Assembly (NCBI GenBank): GCA_004764695.1
Contig: SMSO01000032.1
Span: 3,888,983-3,952,982, forward strand
Reading direction: 5' to 3'
From: Schizochytrium sp. TIO01
Lineage: Eukaryota; Sar; Bigyra; Thraustochytrida; Thraustochytriidae
DNA: 64,000 bases
Position numbers and translations under genes: made by a program. Shown here one piece after another: positions 45,402 to 55,315 of this stretch. The notes below the pieces were generated by a model. It was not told where the DNA came from and did no database searches. It saw only the letters and a program-made list of their open reading frames with translations. Positions within the stretch are counted from its first letter, which is position 1, and each line of letters begins with the position of its first letter.

Positions 45402-46625
45402 ATGTCCACAATCGATGGTCAACGGTCCATGGCTACAGCACTGGCAGCAACAACAGGCGCACTGAAAGACAGAGATCTAGGGGCGTATCCGATATCTAAA
45501 TATACAAGCTCCTTAAGATCATCTGCTTCATCACACGCGATAAGCTCCTATTCAAGCTCGGATGTTCGTGCGCAATGCACCGATGGCGTCCAACGATGGA
45601 ATCTACGTGACTTTGAGATTGGCAAAGCATTAGGTAGAGGAAAGTATGGAATCGTCTATCGGGCCAAAGTCAAACGTACCAAACAAATTGTTGCTTTGAA
45701 AGTACTAGATAAGGAACAGCTTCAGCGCGACGATATGTATTCGCAGCTAAGGCAAGAAGTTGAGATTCACTCCAGGCTAAAACATCCAAACATACTTCAG
45801 CTGTTTGGCTATTTTTATGATCCTAAACGGGTCTATCTTATCCTAGAGTATGCTGCAGGAGGAGAACTCTATAAAATTATGAAGAAACAACCAGACGGCA
45901 AGTTCGATGAGAAAACAGCAGCACACTACATAGCGCAGCTCGCCAGTGCTCTGAGTTATTGCCATAGTTTTAACGTAATCCATCGCGACGTAAAACCTGA
46001 GAACCTTTTGATTTCACAGGATGGCTTGCTGAAGCTTGCCGATTTTGGTTGGGCTGCGCATGACCGCCGCGGATACAATGGATACATGAGTACAGCTAGA
46101 TTGCATGTACGGGGAGGGATTAGCGCATGTCCTGAAGAGAATGACCGCATGGCAAGCATAAATCATGGAAATCGCCGTACAACGATGTGTGGTACGCTAG
46201 ATTATCTTGCACCTGAGATGGTACATGGAAAAGCATATGATGAGACTGTGGACAACTGGACAGTAGGCGTTTTGGCTTACGAGCTTTTGGTCGGTGTACC
46301 TCCCTTCGAACCTTCACCTGCAGATGAGATGGCAAGTGCTGGAGCCATGGCAGGGACCCCGTACAGTCATCTGAATACACCAGTTGGAGGAAGTGCGCAT
46401 TACAGTGGACTCCTTGCTACACCACAGAGTTGTGTTTCAGATAACAATGAAGCAACCTTCCGCAAAATTAGCTCTCTTGACTACCGCTTTCCAAGTCATG
46501 TAAGTCCGGAGGCAAAAGATATGATTCGTCGCCTTTTACACAAGCATGCAGAACGCAGACTTAGCCTTTTCGAGGTGCTGCGTCATCCATGGATTCAACG
46601 GCACATTGAACTTCCCGAAGCATGA
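45402..46625 (+). CDS. Aurora-family serine/threonine kinase with two insertions
   Basis: A 407-residue mitotic kinase. After a Ser/Thr-rich N-terminus of about 67 residues, the kinase begins RWNLRDFEIGKALGRGKYG. Catalytic residues are intact: VALKVL (about Lys99), HRDVKPENLL (about 193), DFGWAAH (about 214), and the Aurora activation signature RRTTMCGTLDYLAPEMVHG. LILEYAAGGELYKIMKK and the final VLRHPWIQRHIEL are also typical. Two insertions break the usual pattern: about 33 extra residues between DFGWA and RRTT (46060-46170), and about 43 extra between VPPFEP and RKISSLDYRFP (46310-46465), the latter rich in Ser/Pro/Ala. Neither has GT-AG borders, so I treat them as coding. The single Aurora would serve spindle and cytokinesis functions; partner binding (INCENP/TPX2) is untested. 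Confidence 0.92.
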   Translation: MSTIDGQRSMATALAATTGALKDRDLGAYPISKYTSSLRSSASSHAISSYSSSDVRAQCTDGVQRWNLRDFEIGKALGRGKYGIVYRAKVKRTKQIVALKVLDKEQLQRDDMYSQLRQEVEIHSRLKHPNILQLFGYFYDPKRVYLILEYAAGGELYKIMKKQPDGKFDEKTAAHYIAQLASALSYCHSFNVIHRDVKPENLLISQDGLLKLADFGWAAHDRRGYNGYMSTARLHVRGGISACPEENDRMASINHGNRRTTMCGTLDYLAPEMVHGKAYDETVDNWTVGVLAYELLVGVPPFEPSPADEMASAGAMAGTPYSHLNTPVGGSAHYSGLLATPQSCVSDNNEATFRKISSLDYRFPSHVSPEAKDMIRRLLHKHAERRLSLFEVLRHPWIQRHIELPEA

Positions 46626-46853
46626 GTCTCTCTTCAGGAATATACATATATATTTCAAGAGGAAGTGCAGTACTTGCTTCAGATATAAGCAAAATCGATC
46701 GGATAAGTTCATACGTTGCACTAATATGTTTCATGCGAGATTCCTCATAAATAGAATACTTTAAGATGTACTAGATAAGATGCACTGCATTAATAGATTA
46801 GATGAATATGCTAATGATATTATAAAATTTTATTCAGGTTCTCGAGAGTTGAT

Positions 46854-49307
46854 TTATTTCATTTTATAGTACTTGTTTGTTTTCGGGCAGAAATAGCATT
46901 CGAGAATAGGATCGAAAACGAGATCAAGTTCTCCTCCGGCTTCATCTCCATTCTCGCATCCTTCATTCGCTTCACTCACTTTTGAAGAGGCACTTCGACT
47001 GCTGCTTTTCTTCTTGATTACAGGTTCTTTGCTTTCCTCTTCCACGTCATCATCACCACGAATTGGTGTTGCAAGATGATCCCCGTCTTGGTTCTTTACC
47101 TCAGCTGTGGAGCTTAGTTGCTTAAGCGCCCCAGAAATTGTCGACTTTAGAAATTGGGCGCTTAATTCATCAATAGGGTTTTGTGCATTTGTGTCTGATT
47201 TTACTTTTGATGAAGACTTGGAGGTCGAGGTTGGAGTAGCACGACTAGCGGAAGAACGATGTGAGCTCAGAACGGCCTCCTCCTCCTCGTCAAGACGTGC
47301 TTCCATTTTTGCAAGTTCCTCGCGCTCTCGCGCTAGCTTAACACGGAGATCGCTTTTGATCGGCGAGTCTAATGTTCCAGACAACTCAGCAAGGTCACCA
47401 CCATCCAACTCAAAGTCAGCTTCAGCAGGTTCTCCAAGTGAAATTTCATCATCCTCATCCAAGACATCTCCCTCTCTGTCAGCTAGTGCTTCATGACCTT
47501 CTCTTACGTCATGGTCCAGCTCATCTTCGTCTTGTGTGAGATTGAGATCCTCGTTGTACACTTCACTTCGTTCGAAACTTGTGTTACTCGCAATTTGCTG
47601 TTCGCCATCGTTCTCAGCATAAATCCCGTCGTCATCATTGACGTTAACGTTACTGTCATCATCGCTAAGTTCACTGTAGTTATCATCTTGCTGGTTAGCT
47701 GCTGGGAGTCCCTCATACAAGTGTCTTTGATTATGTAGGAAGGTAGATTCTTCCTCCTCTTCTTCTCTCCCCTCTCCCTCGTTCTCCGACTGAGTATCAT
47801 GATTGTCGTGAATATCAACATAGCCAGAAGAAGTAGTTGGGTAATTTTTATGGCTTTCTCCAGGATGTTGACTTTGAAATTCCTTGCCCACCGGTGAAAG
47901 CGGGGAGTTCGCAACGTATTCCTCATAGACATGTTCAGCTTCGCATTGCACTTGGTCGCACGTCTTCTTCTGACGAAGCGTGGAGCGTGAAGAGCTCATG
48001 CTTGCCCTGGCACTAATCGGTTCATTCTCTTGATTAGATGAGCGCGGACCTGCAGAGGACTTTTGCGAGTGCATGCTTCGGGAACTAGGTTGCCCACTTG
48101 ATGGCCTTTCCTCACGTATTGGTAACTTCAAGGATAACTTACGAGGGGATGGTGTACCTCCTTTTGCAGCCTTAGCCCGCGCGATGGCAGGCAAACTTCC
48201 AATGCGGAGACCTGAACGGCGTGCAGACGGTGGTCCATCCTCCTCTACGCGGCCAAAGTTCGATGCATTATCCTCCTCATCTGTAGACGCGCCTCTTAAG
48301 CGCCTGACACTAGTTGGCGTGGCAGATGCTTGCTTGGGGGTACCTGAAGATAAAGGTGTGTTCGTTTGAGGTACAGAGCCGTGCTGATTATTTCCACGTC
48401 GAGTCTCCAAAAGCCGTCTTGTGCGTGGGCTTTCAGTAGACATCCTAGTTCCCAGCGTAGAGTTACTTCGCGCCGACGCTGGAGGTCCAGCCGGTGACGG
48501 TCTCGATCGCAGAAGCTTTTTCGCTTGTGTTCTAGTTTGCGACATCTCACTCCGAGGCGAGTGATGTTCAACTCCATGTACGCTCTCCCAGGCGTAGACG
48601 GCGGTCATTGTGAAGAAAACCGTTGGTGGGTTCACGACAATTGTACTCGGAAATTGAAGCTGTCGCGGAATTGGTGCAAGTATGCGACTCCCACTCTCGA
48701 TACCATGCATTCCTGGTGGTTGGTCCTTCAACGTGAACAGTCGACGAGCTCGGCAAGTGCCATGCAAAACGATCTGCTCAAGGGCTCTGAAGTTGATACT
48801 TGGAAAATTAGAAGATACTATCTCTTGCATGTCCATGCAAAGCGTAAGCCAGCTGCCACGCGGAACTACTGTGTCATCGCGCAAGTCTTCGCTCTCGCCA
48901 AATTGTGCGTCGTAAACTGCTCCCAGCGGTAGCTGCACGTGCAAAGGGTGCGCCGTGATATTCCGAAATGCGGAGGAAATCACAAGGCGACGTCGTGTTC
49001 GTTGTGAGTCTGTGATAGTTAGCTCGATGCCGAAAGGATCTGCAGATGCTGGAAGAGCTATTTGCATGGCCAAAAATCTCTGTGTGAGTCCAAGGCTCTT
49101 TCGAGTGGCGGTTTTGCCTGGAAATTCAACTTTGCAGGTGGGGCCTCCATCGCAGACCAGAGCGTAGCTTTTAATATCCTTGTCAAATTCTCTACGAACT
49201 CTCCCACTCACGCCAACACCTTGTTTCCGAAGAGGGTCAGTGCCCTGTGCAGAGAAGATTTCGCACGAAGGCCCTCCTTGAAACCGCGAGGCTCCTGCGG
49301 TGCTCAT
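46854..49307 (-). CDS. CFAP20 domain-containing protein (CFAP20DC-like), cilium-associated
   Basis: An 817-residue single-exon protein. Residues 1-205 form a CFA20-type domain: RREFDKDIKSYALVCDG, SLGLTQRFLAMQIALP, FGIELTITDSQRTRRRLVIS, AHPLHVQLPLGAV, then LEQIVLHGTCRARRLFTLK, closely following the order in animal CFAP20DC (C3orf67). CFAP20 itself is an inner-junction protein of doublet microtubules; the DC relatives are less well understood. Residues about 260-480 are Ser/Arg/Pro-rich and disordered, and 500-680 strongly Asp/Glu-rich, with a coiled coil (KLAREREELAKMEARLDEEE). The extreme C-terminus LVFDPILECYFCPKTNKYY also resembles the end of CFAP20DC proteins. It implies a flagellated life stage. 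ATG at 49307. Confidence 0.8.
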   Translation of the reverse strand: MSTAGASRFQGGPSCEIFSAQGTDPLRKQGVGVSGRVRREFDKDIKSYALVCDGGPTCKVEFPGKTATRKSLGLTQRFLAMQIALPASADPFGIELTITDSQRTRRRLVISSAFRNITAHPLHVQLPLGAVYDAQFGESEDLRDDTVVPRGSWLTLCMDMQEIVSSNFPSINFRALEQIVLHGTCRARRLFTLKDQPPGMHGIESGSRILAPIPRQLQFPSTIVVNPPTVFFTMTAVYAWESVHGVEHHSPRSEMSQTRTQAKKLLRSRPSPAGPPASARSNSTLGTRMSTESPRTRRLLETRRGNNQHGSVPQTNTPLSSGTPKQASATPTSVRRLRGASTDEEDNASNFGRVEEDGPPSARRSGLRIGSLPAIARAKAAKGGTPSPRKLSLKLPIREERPSSGQPSSRSMHSQKSSAGPRSSNQENEPISARASMSSSRSTLRQKKTCDQVQCEAEHVYEEYVANSPLSPVGKEFQSQHPGESHKNYPTTSSGYVDIHDNHDTQSENEGEGREEEEEESTFLHNQRHLYEGLPAANQQDDNYSELSDDDSNVNVNDDDGIYAENDGEQQIASNTSFERSEVYNEDLNLTQDEDELDHDVREGHEALADREGDVLDEDDEISLGEPAEADFELDGGDLAELSGTLDSPIKSDLRVKLAREREELAKMEARLDEEEEAVLSSHRSSASRATPTSTSKSSSKVKSDTNAQNPIDELSAQFLKSTISGALKQLSSTAEVKNQDGDHLATPIRGDDDVEEESKEPVIKKKSSSRSASSKVSEANEGCENGDEAGGELDLVFDPILECYFCPKTNKYYKMK

Positions 49308-50632
49308 GGCAGCGAATCTCGATCGACTGCCAGCGTAACAGTCTCAAAGGCCTCAAGCCTCGCAAAAGCTGTGCGTGAAGTCAAGCTTACGATTGTAAGG
49401 CGAAACAAAAACTGTCTCGCCTTAAAGATTTGCACAAGTTTGAGCCGGCGAGTTATGACTTTGTCTGCTGTTTATGAACTCATTACTTGTCAGTAATCAT
49501 TGCTAGTACATAAAAAGGAATTGCTCAACGTCCCTTTTTTGTACACTAGGTACCACTATCACACAACATGTCGCTTCTGCAAGTACTGTTGCTGCCAGTG
49601 CCAATATAACCATAAGAACCATTTTGCGACAAGCGAACGCGGATTTTCACTTATCCGAGACAAATGAGCACGCTATGTGTTGTTTCTACCAACGTGGACT
49701 TCACTGGTTCATACTAGGAGATTGTAATTTATAGCCTGTAGAACAAATCAAGGGAGCTGGAAAAAGGGGTGAAATAGAAAACATGAACTTGCATTCACTT
49801 AAATGATCAGTTTCCTGGTTCAAGAGGGGTCCAATTGTAGATGCCAAAATATGTAAACGACGATCAATGAAGACTAAGTGTCGCGTCATTCTCCTGACTG
49901 GATAGATATACAGTCAGATGACTTGAACATATAGCACAAAGTAAGCACGAGTGGAGGTTGTTCAATTAGTAGAACTACTTAGAGCGGTGCAAAGGTAGCA
50001 CATTTCTGTCAAAAGTGGTGTCTACATGATCAGCGAGTGGAAGAAGCTTACCAAACAATAGTCAAGCCAAGGTTAAGAGAGATGCCATAAGTGATTAAGA
50101 TTTTCATCGTGCTTAAATTTCAAGCATTTATAGAATTTATAGAAGAATAAAAACCCGATTGTTCATCCATTTATTCCAATTTGATCATTGAATGATGCTG
50201 TTTTCCTTTTCAGATGCGACTTGCTGGTTCTTAGGTACTACGTTTGCCTGCTACGTTGACCAACATGCGTATCAAGCTCGTCATCGTGAATCAGTGGTAA
50301 ATTTTACGTTCATCGCGTGGACTACGACAATAGCTGCGATGGTGCATACACACAGATGAATTTGGCCGCAAATATTCTATTGCGCCCAAAGAGCCTGGAG
50401 CCAGCTTTTTAGGATCACCATACTTCTCACATTGCCAAGCATGTAGATCCGTAAGTGATCGAAGAAACTCATTTGTCATCTACCAGGAATAACATTTCAA
50501 AGACACCAGAAATTGCCATATAAGGTCCTTTTTACAGAGTAGTTTGTAACCCTTGAGTGGATGGAAATAAACACAATCAGCTCATGCTTGACCGAGTGTC
50601 TAACTTACTGCAGTAGAACATGCTATATTGCA

Positions 50633-50675
<43 letters not shown>

Positions 50676-50776
50676 AAGAAAGAAAGGAAAGAAGGGAAAA
50701 GAAAAGAAGAACAGAATGATGATCAAATGAAATGCAACAACGACTGGATGGAGATATAATTTGGTTGAGTAGGTAT
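49308..50776. other. intergenic region with one short candidate frame
   Basis: Mostly AT-rich. A minus frame 50479-50291 (62 codons, MTNEFLRSLTDLHAWQCEKY) looks protein-like and follows a possible acceptor (CCTGGTAG), so it might be an isolated exon. An (AG)n run lies at 50636-50671, next to GAAA repeats. Confidence 0.4.
50636..50700. repeat. (AG)n then (GAAA)n microsatellite
   Basis: About 17 AG copies followed by GAAA-type repeats; located in the 3' flank of the membrane protein gene. Confidence 0.9.
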
Positions 50777-51796
50777 TTATGCAGTGATGGCTGCCCAAAG
50801 GTGGGAAAGACTGAGTGCAGCGACAACTACCAGACAGGTATTCACAAAGTCGTGACCACGATTGACCATATTGAGAGCGAAGGAAATTGCACAAACATCC
50901 CAACGCACATACATGAGCACAAAGAGCGCGCTGACGCTCGCAACAGCCATGAGGAGCTTTTGTAGAGACAAGAGCATGCTCTGCGACATGATGTTCTTTT
51001 TAACCAATGTTTGAAGGAAAAATTCCATCACATAGCTGCAATTCAAAGATAGCCAATAAAGTCGAAACAACGGAGCTCGAACGAAAGTGCGATCTTCGGG
51101 AGTGCTGAGCGCAGCTGACACGTTTACACCATGTAACAAGGCATGCTTGTAGAACACATATTGCCATTTCTTAACACGATACATTAGAACCTCCAGGGAA
51201 TAATCACGCAATGGAATGTCCGTATAGTTCTTGGAGAAACTGTTCACTGGGAAGTAGCCTCGCACAAGCCACGGCGCCGTAACAAGAAGTAGCAAAGTCA
51301 TGTCTTGCCAAAATGGCCTTCCTCCATCTGTGTCCAAAATATGGAGGTAGGAGATTTGTAAAAGGTTTAATCCCTGATAAAACGAGTGCTCGATCATCTC
51401 GGAAAAGGTCACGGTTGTAGTTTTCTCGAGCGTTCCGGAGGCACGGTTTTTCACACGTTCGTGGTAGCGAAAATCAAACGCAGCTGTGAGGGTCACCGCA
51501 ACGCCGAGGATGCCTAAAACTACGTGGTAGATAAATTCATTGGTGCCAAATCCAGTAAAGAGGTCGAAAAAGCCATACAAAAGCCACAGCAAGTACAGCA
51601 GGCCAAGCACGCGGTGTCGCCTCGCATGGCGTCTAATAAACATTGTATAGTTTGGCACGAGGACAGACAAAAGCATCGTGAAAAAGCACGCAAAAGTAAT
51701 TGATGCACCAACAAGTGCCTGCGAAGTCAGGCCCCATCCCGATGAACCTGTTGAGAGAGCGTCCGCAACGCTATCAGGTCCTGCTGAATGCTTCAT
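50777..51796 (-). CDS. multi-pass membrane protein, unknown function
   Basis: A 339-residue product from ATG 51796 (MKHSAGPDSVADALSTGSSG). The frame is open 21 codons further but without ATG. Hydrophobic segments, about seven to eight, include ITFACFFTMLLSVLVP, VLGLLYLLWLLYGFFDLF, IYHVVLGILGVAVTLTA, MTLLLLVTAPWLVRGYF, LLSLQKLLMAVASVSALFVL and FVNTCLVVVAALSLSHL. Loops hold conserved-looking polar pairs (NRGHDF, FRLYWLSLNCSY, MYRVKKWQYVFYKHALLHG). I do not recognise the family; no catalytic motif is evident. Probably an endomembrane protein. Confidence 0.75.
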   Translation of the reverse strand: MKHSAGPDSVADALSTGSSGWGLTSQALVGASITFACFFTMLLSVLVPNYTMFIRRHARRHRVLGLLYLLWLLYGFFDLFTGFGTNEFIYHVVLGILGVAVTLTAAFDFRYHERVKNRASGTLEKTTTVTFSEMIEHSFYQGLNLLQISYLHILDTDGGRPFWQDMTLLLLVTAPWLVRGYFPVNSFSKNYTDIPLRDYSLEVLMYRVKKWQYVFYKHALLHGVNVSAALSTPEDRTFVRAPLFRLYWLSLNCSYVMEFFLQTLVKKNIMSQSMLLSLQKLLMAVASVSALFVLMYVRWDVCAISFALNMVNRGHDFVNTCLVVVAALSLSHLWAAITA

Positions 51797-52529
51797 TCTT
51801 GACAAACTTCTGTTGTAGACCAGTCTGTGTGTGCTGATCTCCCCGCCTGGAGAGCTCAAGGCTTTTCAGGGGGGTCTAAGATTGGGATCTCTATCGGAAC
51901 ACCACTTTGCCTTGGCCACAGCGATGAGCTGCTGGCCAGATTTTCACAAAAACTCTGCGTTTATTTGTAGAGCTACTTGCGATGACGCAAGCGTGGTCAA
52001 ACGCAACTACTATTATTATGTAGTAGTGACATTAGTTAGAACTCCAATTAGCAGTAGAAGTAGTGACATTCGTAGGTAAAGAGTACCACTACCTGGTAGG
52101 TACTGATCTTGCACTGAGCTAGTCTTGGGGTGTTTATTAATTTCTGTTCTGGACATCTTTCATATGAAGTTAATAAAGAGTATTTGGTGCGGTGAAACTT
52201 GGAGAAATAATAAAAGAATAGCTGTAAGAGAGTCATTTGCGAAACTAAAAGCGATTTATTGTTTGATTCACACTTGGAATAGTAGCTGGTACCTTCCTGT
52301 CACATTTTTTGACGTTAGAAGAATAATTGAATTGCTCCTTCGAAAAGTGGTTCTCGTTAGGTCAGTTTTGATAAAGTCAGGTACTGAATGGCAAGATCAA
52401 TATGAATTTGAATATATAAATTTGCAAAGCTAATGCATTATGGCTTTTAAAATATGCTATAGGAGCAGGAACGCTGCGTCTGTAAGAATAAAAAGAAATG
52501 GCACCAAGAATTAAGAGACTACGAGGCAA
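51797..52529. other. intergenic region between two minus-strand genes
   Basis: Promoter of the membrane-protein gene and 3' flank of SLBP. A plus frame at 52125-52433 reads TFFDVRRIIELLLRKVVLV but has no ATG-based support and no partner exon; not called. Confidence 0.45.
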
Positions 52530-53464
52530 TTATAACAATTCATCATCTTCGAACTCGTCAAAAAGTGATTTCTCCGGCGATTCTTCTATACTTGCCCCCT
52601 TATCCTCAGTACCCGATATTTGGGGGTTTCCATTGGGCTGCGAAGAGTCGTTGTCCGCAACTGGTGAAGAGGTCGCCTTGCTAGGCTCGAAATCGCCGTC
52701 ACGAGGGGCTGAGCTTGGCTCAGGTGGAATATCTGCTGGCTCATGAATGACCTCTTGATCGGGCTGAATCGATGGGTCCCATTTGTGCAGAGCACGGCGC
52801 CAGGCCTTGATCTGTCCATCAAATGCACGCTTGCTGACCTTTTGATAAATATCTGGAGTTGGTGGATGCTCTTTGCGGGATTTGCGTTGCTTGCGGGGTA
52901 TTTCTTTCAGGTACGCTTGATACCCAAGCGTATTCTTACCAAGATCAACTTGCTTCTGCCGCTGTTCGAGACGCCGTGGGTCGTTCTCGCGCTCAACTTT
53001 AGCATCGCTTTTAGCCTTGACTGGAAATCAACAATACCCATATCGTTATGTATATATCAGTCATCCGTGATTTAATATTTCATTGTGCAGCCGTTAGCAT
53101 ATCCATTGACTCATCAATGTTTGCTCCTAAATTCACTTTTTGCCAGTGCCACGATCACTACGAACTTACCCTTGTAAACAAACTTTTTCTGCTGCTGCCC
53201 TCGAGTGGTTTCCTCTTGTCTATTCAAGCATGTTTCTGGATTTGCGTTCCTCGTCAAGCAATTCTCTACGCCTCCTTCTGAAGGTGGCGGTGCTTGTGGT
53301 TCTGGCACCGTTTTCATGTCGCCATTATTGCGGTTGTCGCCTCGACCAGGTCCCTGTCGCCTTCCTCCTCTGCCGCGAGCAAACTTCTTGACTTGCTGGC
53401 CGCCCCCACGACCTCCTTCGCGAGGCCTCTTCCCTTCCCTCGCCGCGCTCTCCGCGCCGGGCAT
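52530..53464 (-). CDS. SLBP: histone RNA hairpin-binding protein (stem-loop-binding protein, SLBP)
   Basis: Two exons, 53464-53170 and 53020-52530, join in phase (G|TC, Val) across a 149-base GTAAGT...TTCCAG intron, giving 261 residues. The N-terminus is Gly/Arg-rich and basic (MPGAESAAREGKRPREGG; GRGGRRQGPGRGDN). The RNA-binding domain at about 112-183 is unmistakable: RRLEQRQKQVDLGKNTLGYQ, IPRKQRKSRKEHPPTPDIYQ, then FDGQIKAWRRALHKWDP. It binds the 3' stem-loop of replication-dependent histone mRNA for processing, export and translation. The metazoan TPNK element reads TPDI here: the phosphorylated Thr is kept, the Asn-Lys is not. The C-terminus is acidic (SLFDEFEDDELL). The frame extends 5 codons upstream of the first ATG without another start. 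Confidence 0.93.
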
Positions 53465-53824
53465 CTTTCTCTGACGCAAATCCGAGTTTGATCACTTCTA
53501 CGACACCATTACATCTGTGGCATTCGAAATATTCTCTATACGTATTATTTAACATGTGCAACCATGTGGGGCATTTGAAATGGTGTATTTGCAGAGCTGG
53601 GTTTGGTGAATTCTTTGAGCTTTTTATGCAAGGTTCTAGCTTGGACAAGATGACAGTGCGCAGCAGAGGCCAACCAAGCAGACTTTAGAGCGTACATGCA
53701 TAGTGGTAGCGGACGTTCGTTTTGGCAGGGTTCAGGATATGTAATTCATCTTCTTATTTTTTGTTGTTTTATAAAAAATATTTAAAAATATTAAAAAATG
53801 GAAAAGGGGAAAGAGTTTGGGACA

Positions 53825-54828
53825 TCAAAGGGCCCGAAACTTCTGCCAAAGACTCTTAGCTTTGGGGGGATACGATACCACTGCCGAGCGAGGTGAGCTC
53901 AAGGTCCCTTGTGCCTTGGAATTCTCTAACGAATGTACCCCTGGAGTGCCTGGACCTCCAGTGCTTCCCGCTTCAGAGGTGTAAGGCGAAATTTGGCCTC
54001 GATCTTCGTGCAAATCGTCAAGCCGTAGAAAACCCTGTCTCAGACTTCTGTCAGAAGACTGAGACCAGCTCACTTCAAAATAATTAGGTCTTACCATGAA
54101 CCAAGGGATACATTGAATACCCTCCAGACATAACAGACGTTGGCATCCCAATTGGCCTGTTGCTGTTCGTCGACAAGTATCTATGAGTTGCTAAATTGCA
54201 CTAAACCGTTCACCATTTCTCATTTACCCAAAATATTGTATCTCATAAGCAATCAAAGAAAGATTTCTATCCGCAATTCCTGCGAGTCCTGTTTTATCTG
54301 CTACAGTGCTGCACAATCTTGGAGTGTGAATTTGCTTTGTAGAGTTGCGTCAATTTGATGGATACATCTTCGTCGAGGTCTTCATTGCATTTTACGGCCT
54401 AAACCGTGGGACCATCCCTAGCTACTATAAACCTTAGCAAACCATATTTAAACCATTCTGTTTATTCTCAATTCCTTTTCTTTCCTTTTCTATTCTTGGA
54501 ACCATTATCAATATCATAATCATAATCATGTTATCGAAACGAAGTTGAAGGTCGAAGCATTATTTTATTGCTGTTGTTTCTTTTGTTTTTACACGCCCGC
54601 GACAATAATACGTAATACTGTTCGAGATGCTTTCTCATCCAAATGCTTTTACTCTAAAACTGGTTATTCTTAACGCTACGTACCCAGAACCTAAGAAGGT
54701 ACATACACAATTTCATTTCGTGATCTAGGTCGAAGTTTATTGATGGTGCCCTCTTCGATTTCAAGGTCTTCAAAATGTGAGCACTGAGAATCTTGCAAGC
54801 GCCGTTTAGTGGAGTCCAGATTAGACTT
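53825..54828 (-). CDS. unresolved multi-exon gene, unknown product
   Basis: Several minus-strand exons with good coding character: 54828-54709 (STKRRLQDSQCSHFEDLEIE, TINKLRPRSRNEI), 54398-54315 (AVKCNEDLDEDVSIKLTQLY), about 54180-54095, and a terminal exon ending at the TGA at 53825 (SEAGSTGGPGTPGVHSLENS, then SYPPKAKSLWQKFRAL). The first two join in phase 0 if GTGTAT is the donor. The third reads either LVDEQQQANWDANVCYVWRV or the Ser/Pro-rich NRPIGMPTSVMSGGYSMYP, depending on phase, so the central joins are unsettled. The first exon with ATG has not been found; 54966-55211 may be leader. No domain is recognised; the tail looks disordered. Transcript data would decide. Confidence 0.45.
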
Positions 54829-55315
54829 CTATTGCTTAGTTTATTTTGGCCCCGCTCAATTCTTCGATTGCTTTTTAACTTCTAAGAATCCTTTTTCCCT
54901 CCTTCTTATCTGAGTATTAGGGATTGCGCTATGTGCTAGCTACTAAAATGGCAATATGCGATTCTTTAGATAAGTTTCAAAAGATCTTGGCCGAGTAAAA
55001 GAAAGAATGAATGAATGAATGAGTCAGTCAATCCAAGAAAGGCGCCAAAGCAGATCGCCAACACAGCCGAGTTCTGGAGGTTGGGTGCCGTCACTTGCGC
55101 GTTTGGCTGAATCCTCTGGAGGAGAAACGTGGTGTTATCTCTCGATTCGTACAACTTTCGGTGGGGGGTTTCTGCAGCTGGCTTGCGAGTTAGGTGGCTA
55201 GTTGTGCACAAGCAAGCTCGAGAGCTTTTGCGAGTCCTCTTGTGGTTCGTCCTGGCATAGAGACGAACTTGTGTGTAGCTTGGAGAAGTAGCTAGAGGTT
55301 TTTGGAGACATCAAC
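54829..55315. other. head-to-head promoter region
   Basis: Lies between the unresolved minus-strand gene and the cofilin gene. It includes a GAAT repeat (55004-55020) and GC-richer sequence at 55060-55200. No gene called. Confidence 0.4.

Noticed and set aside
46060-46170. Treating the Aurora activation-segment insertion as an intron
   Set aside because: No GT-AG pair flanks it in phase, and the reading frame stays open throughout.
47107-49496. Antisense open frames across the CFAP20DC-like gene
   Set aside because: Shadows of a low-complexity coding strand.
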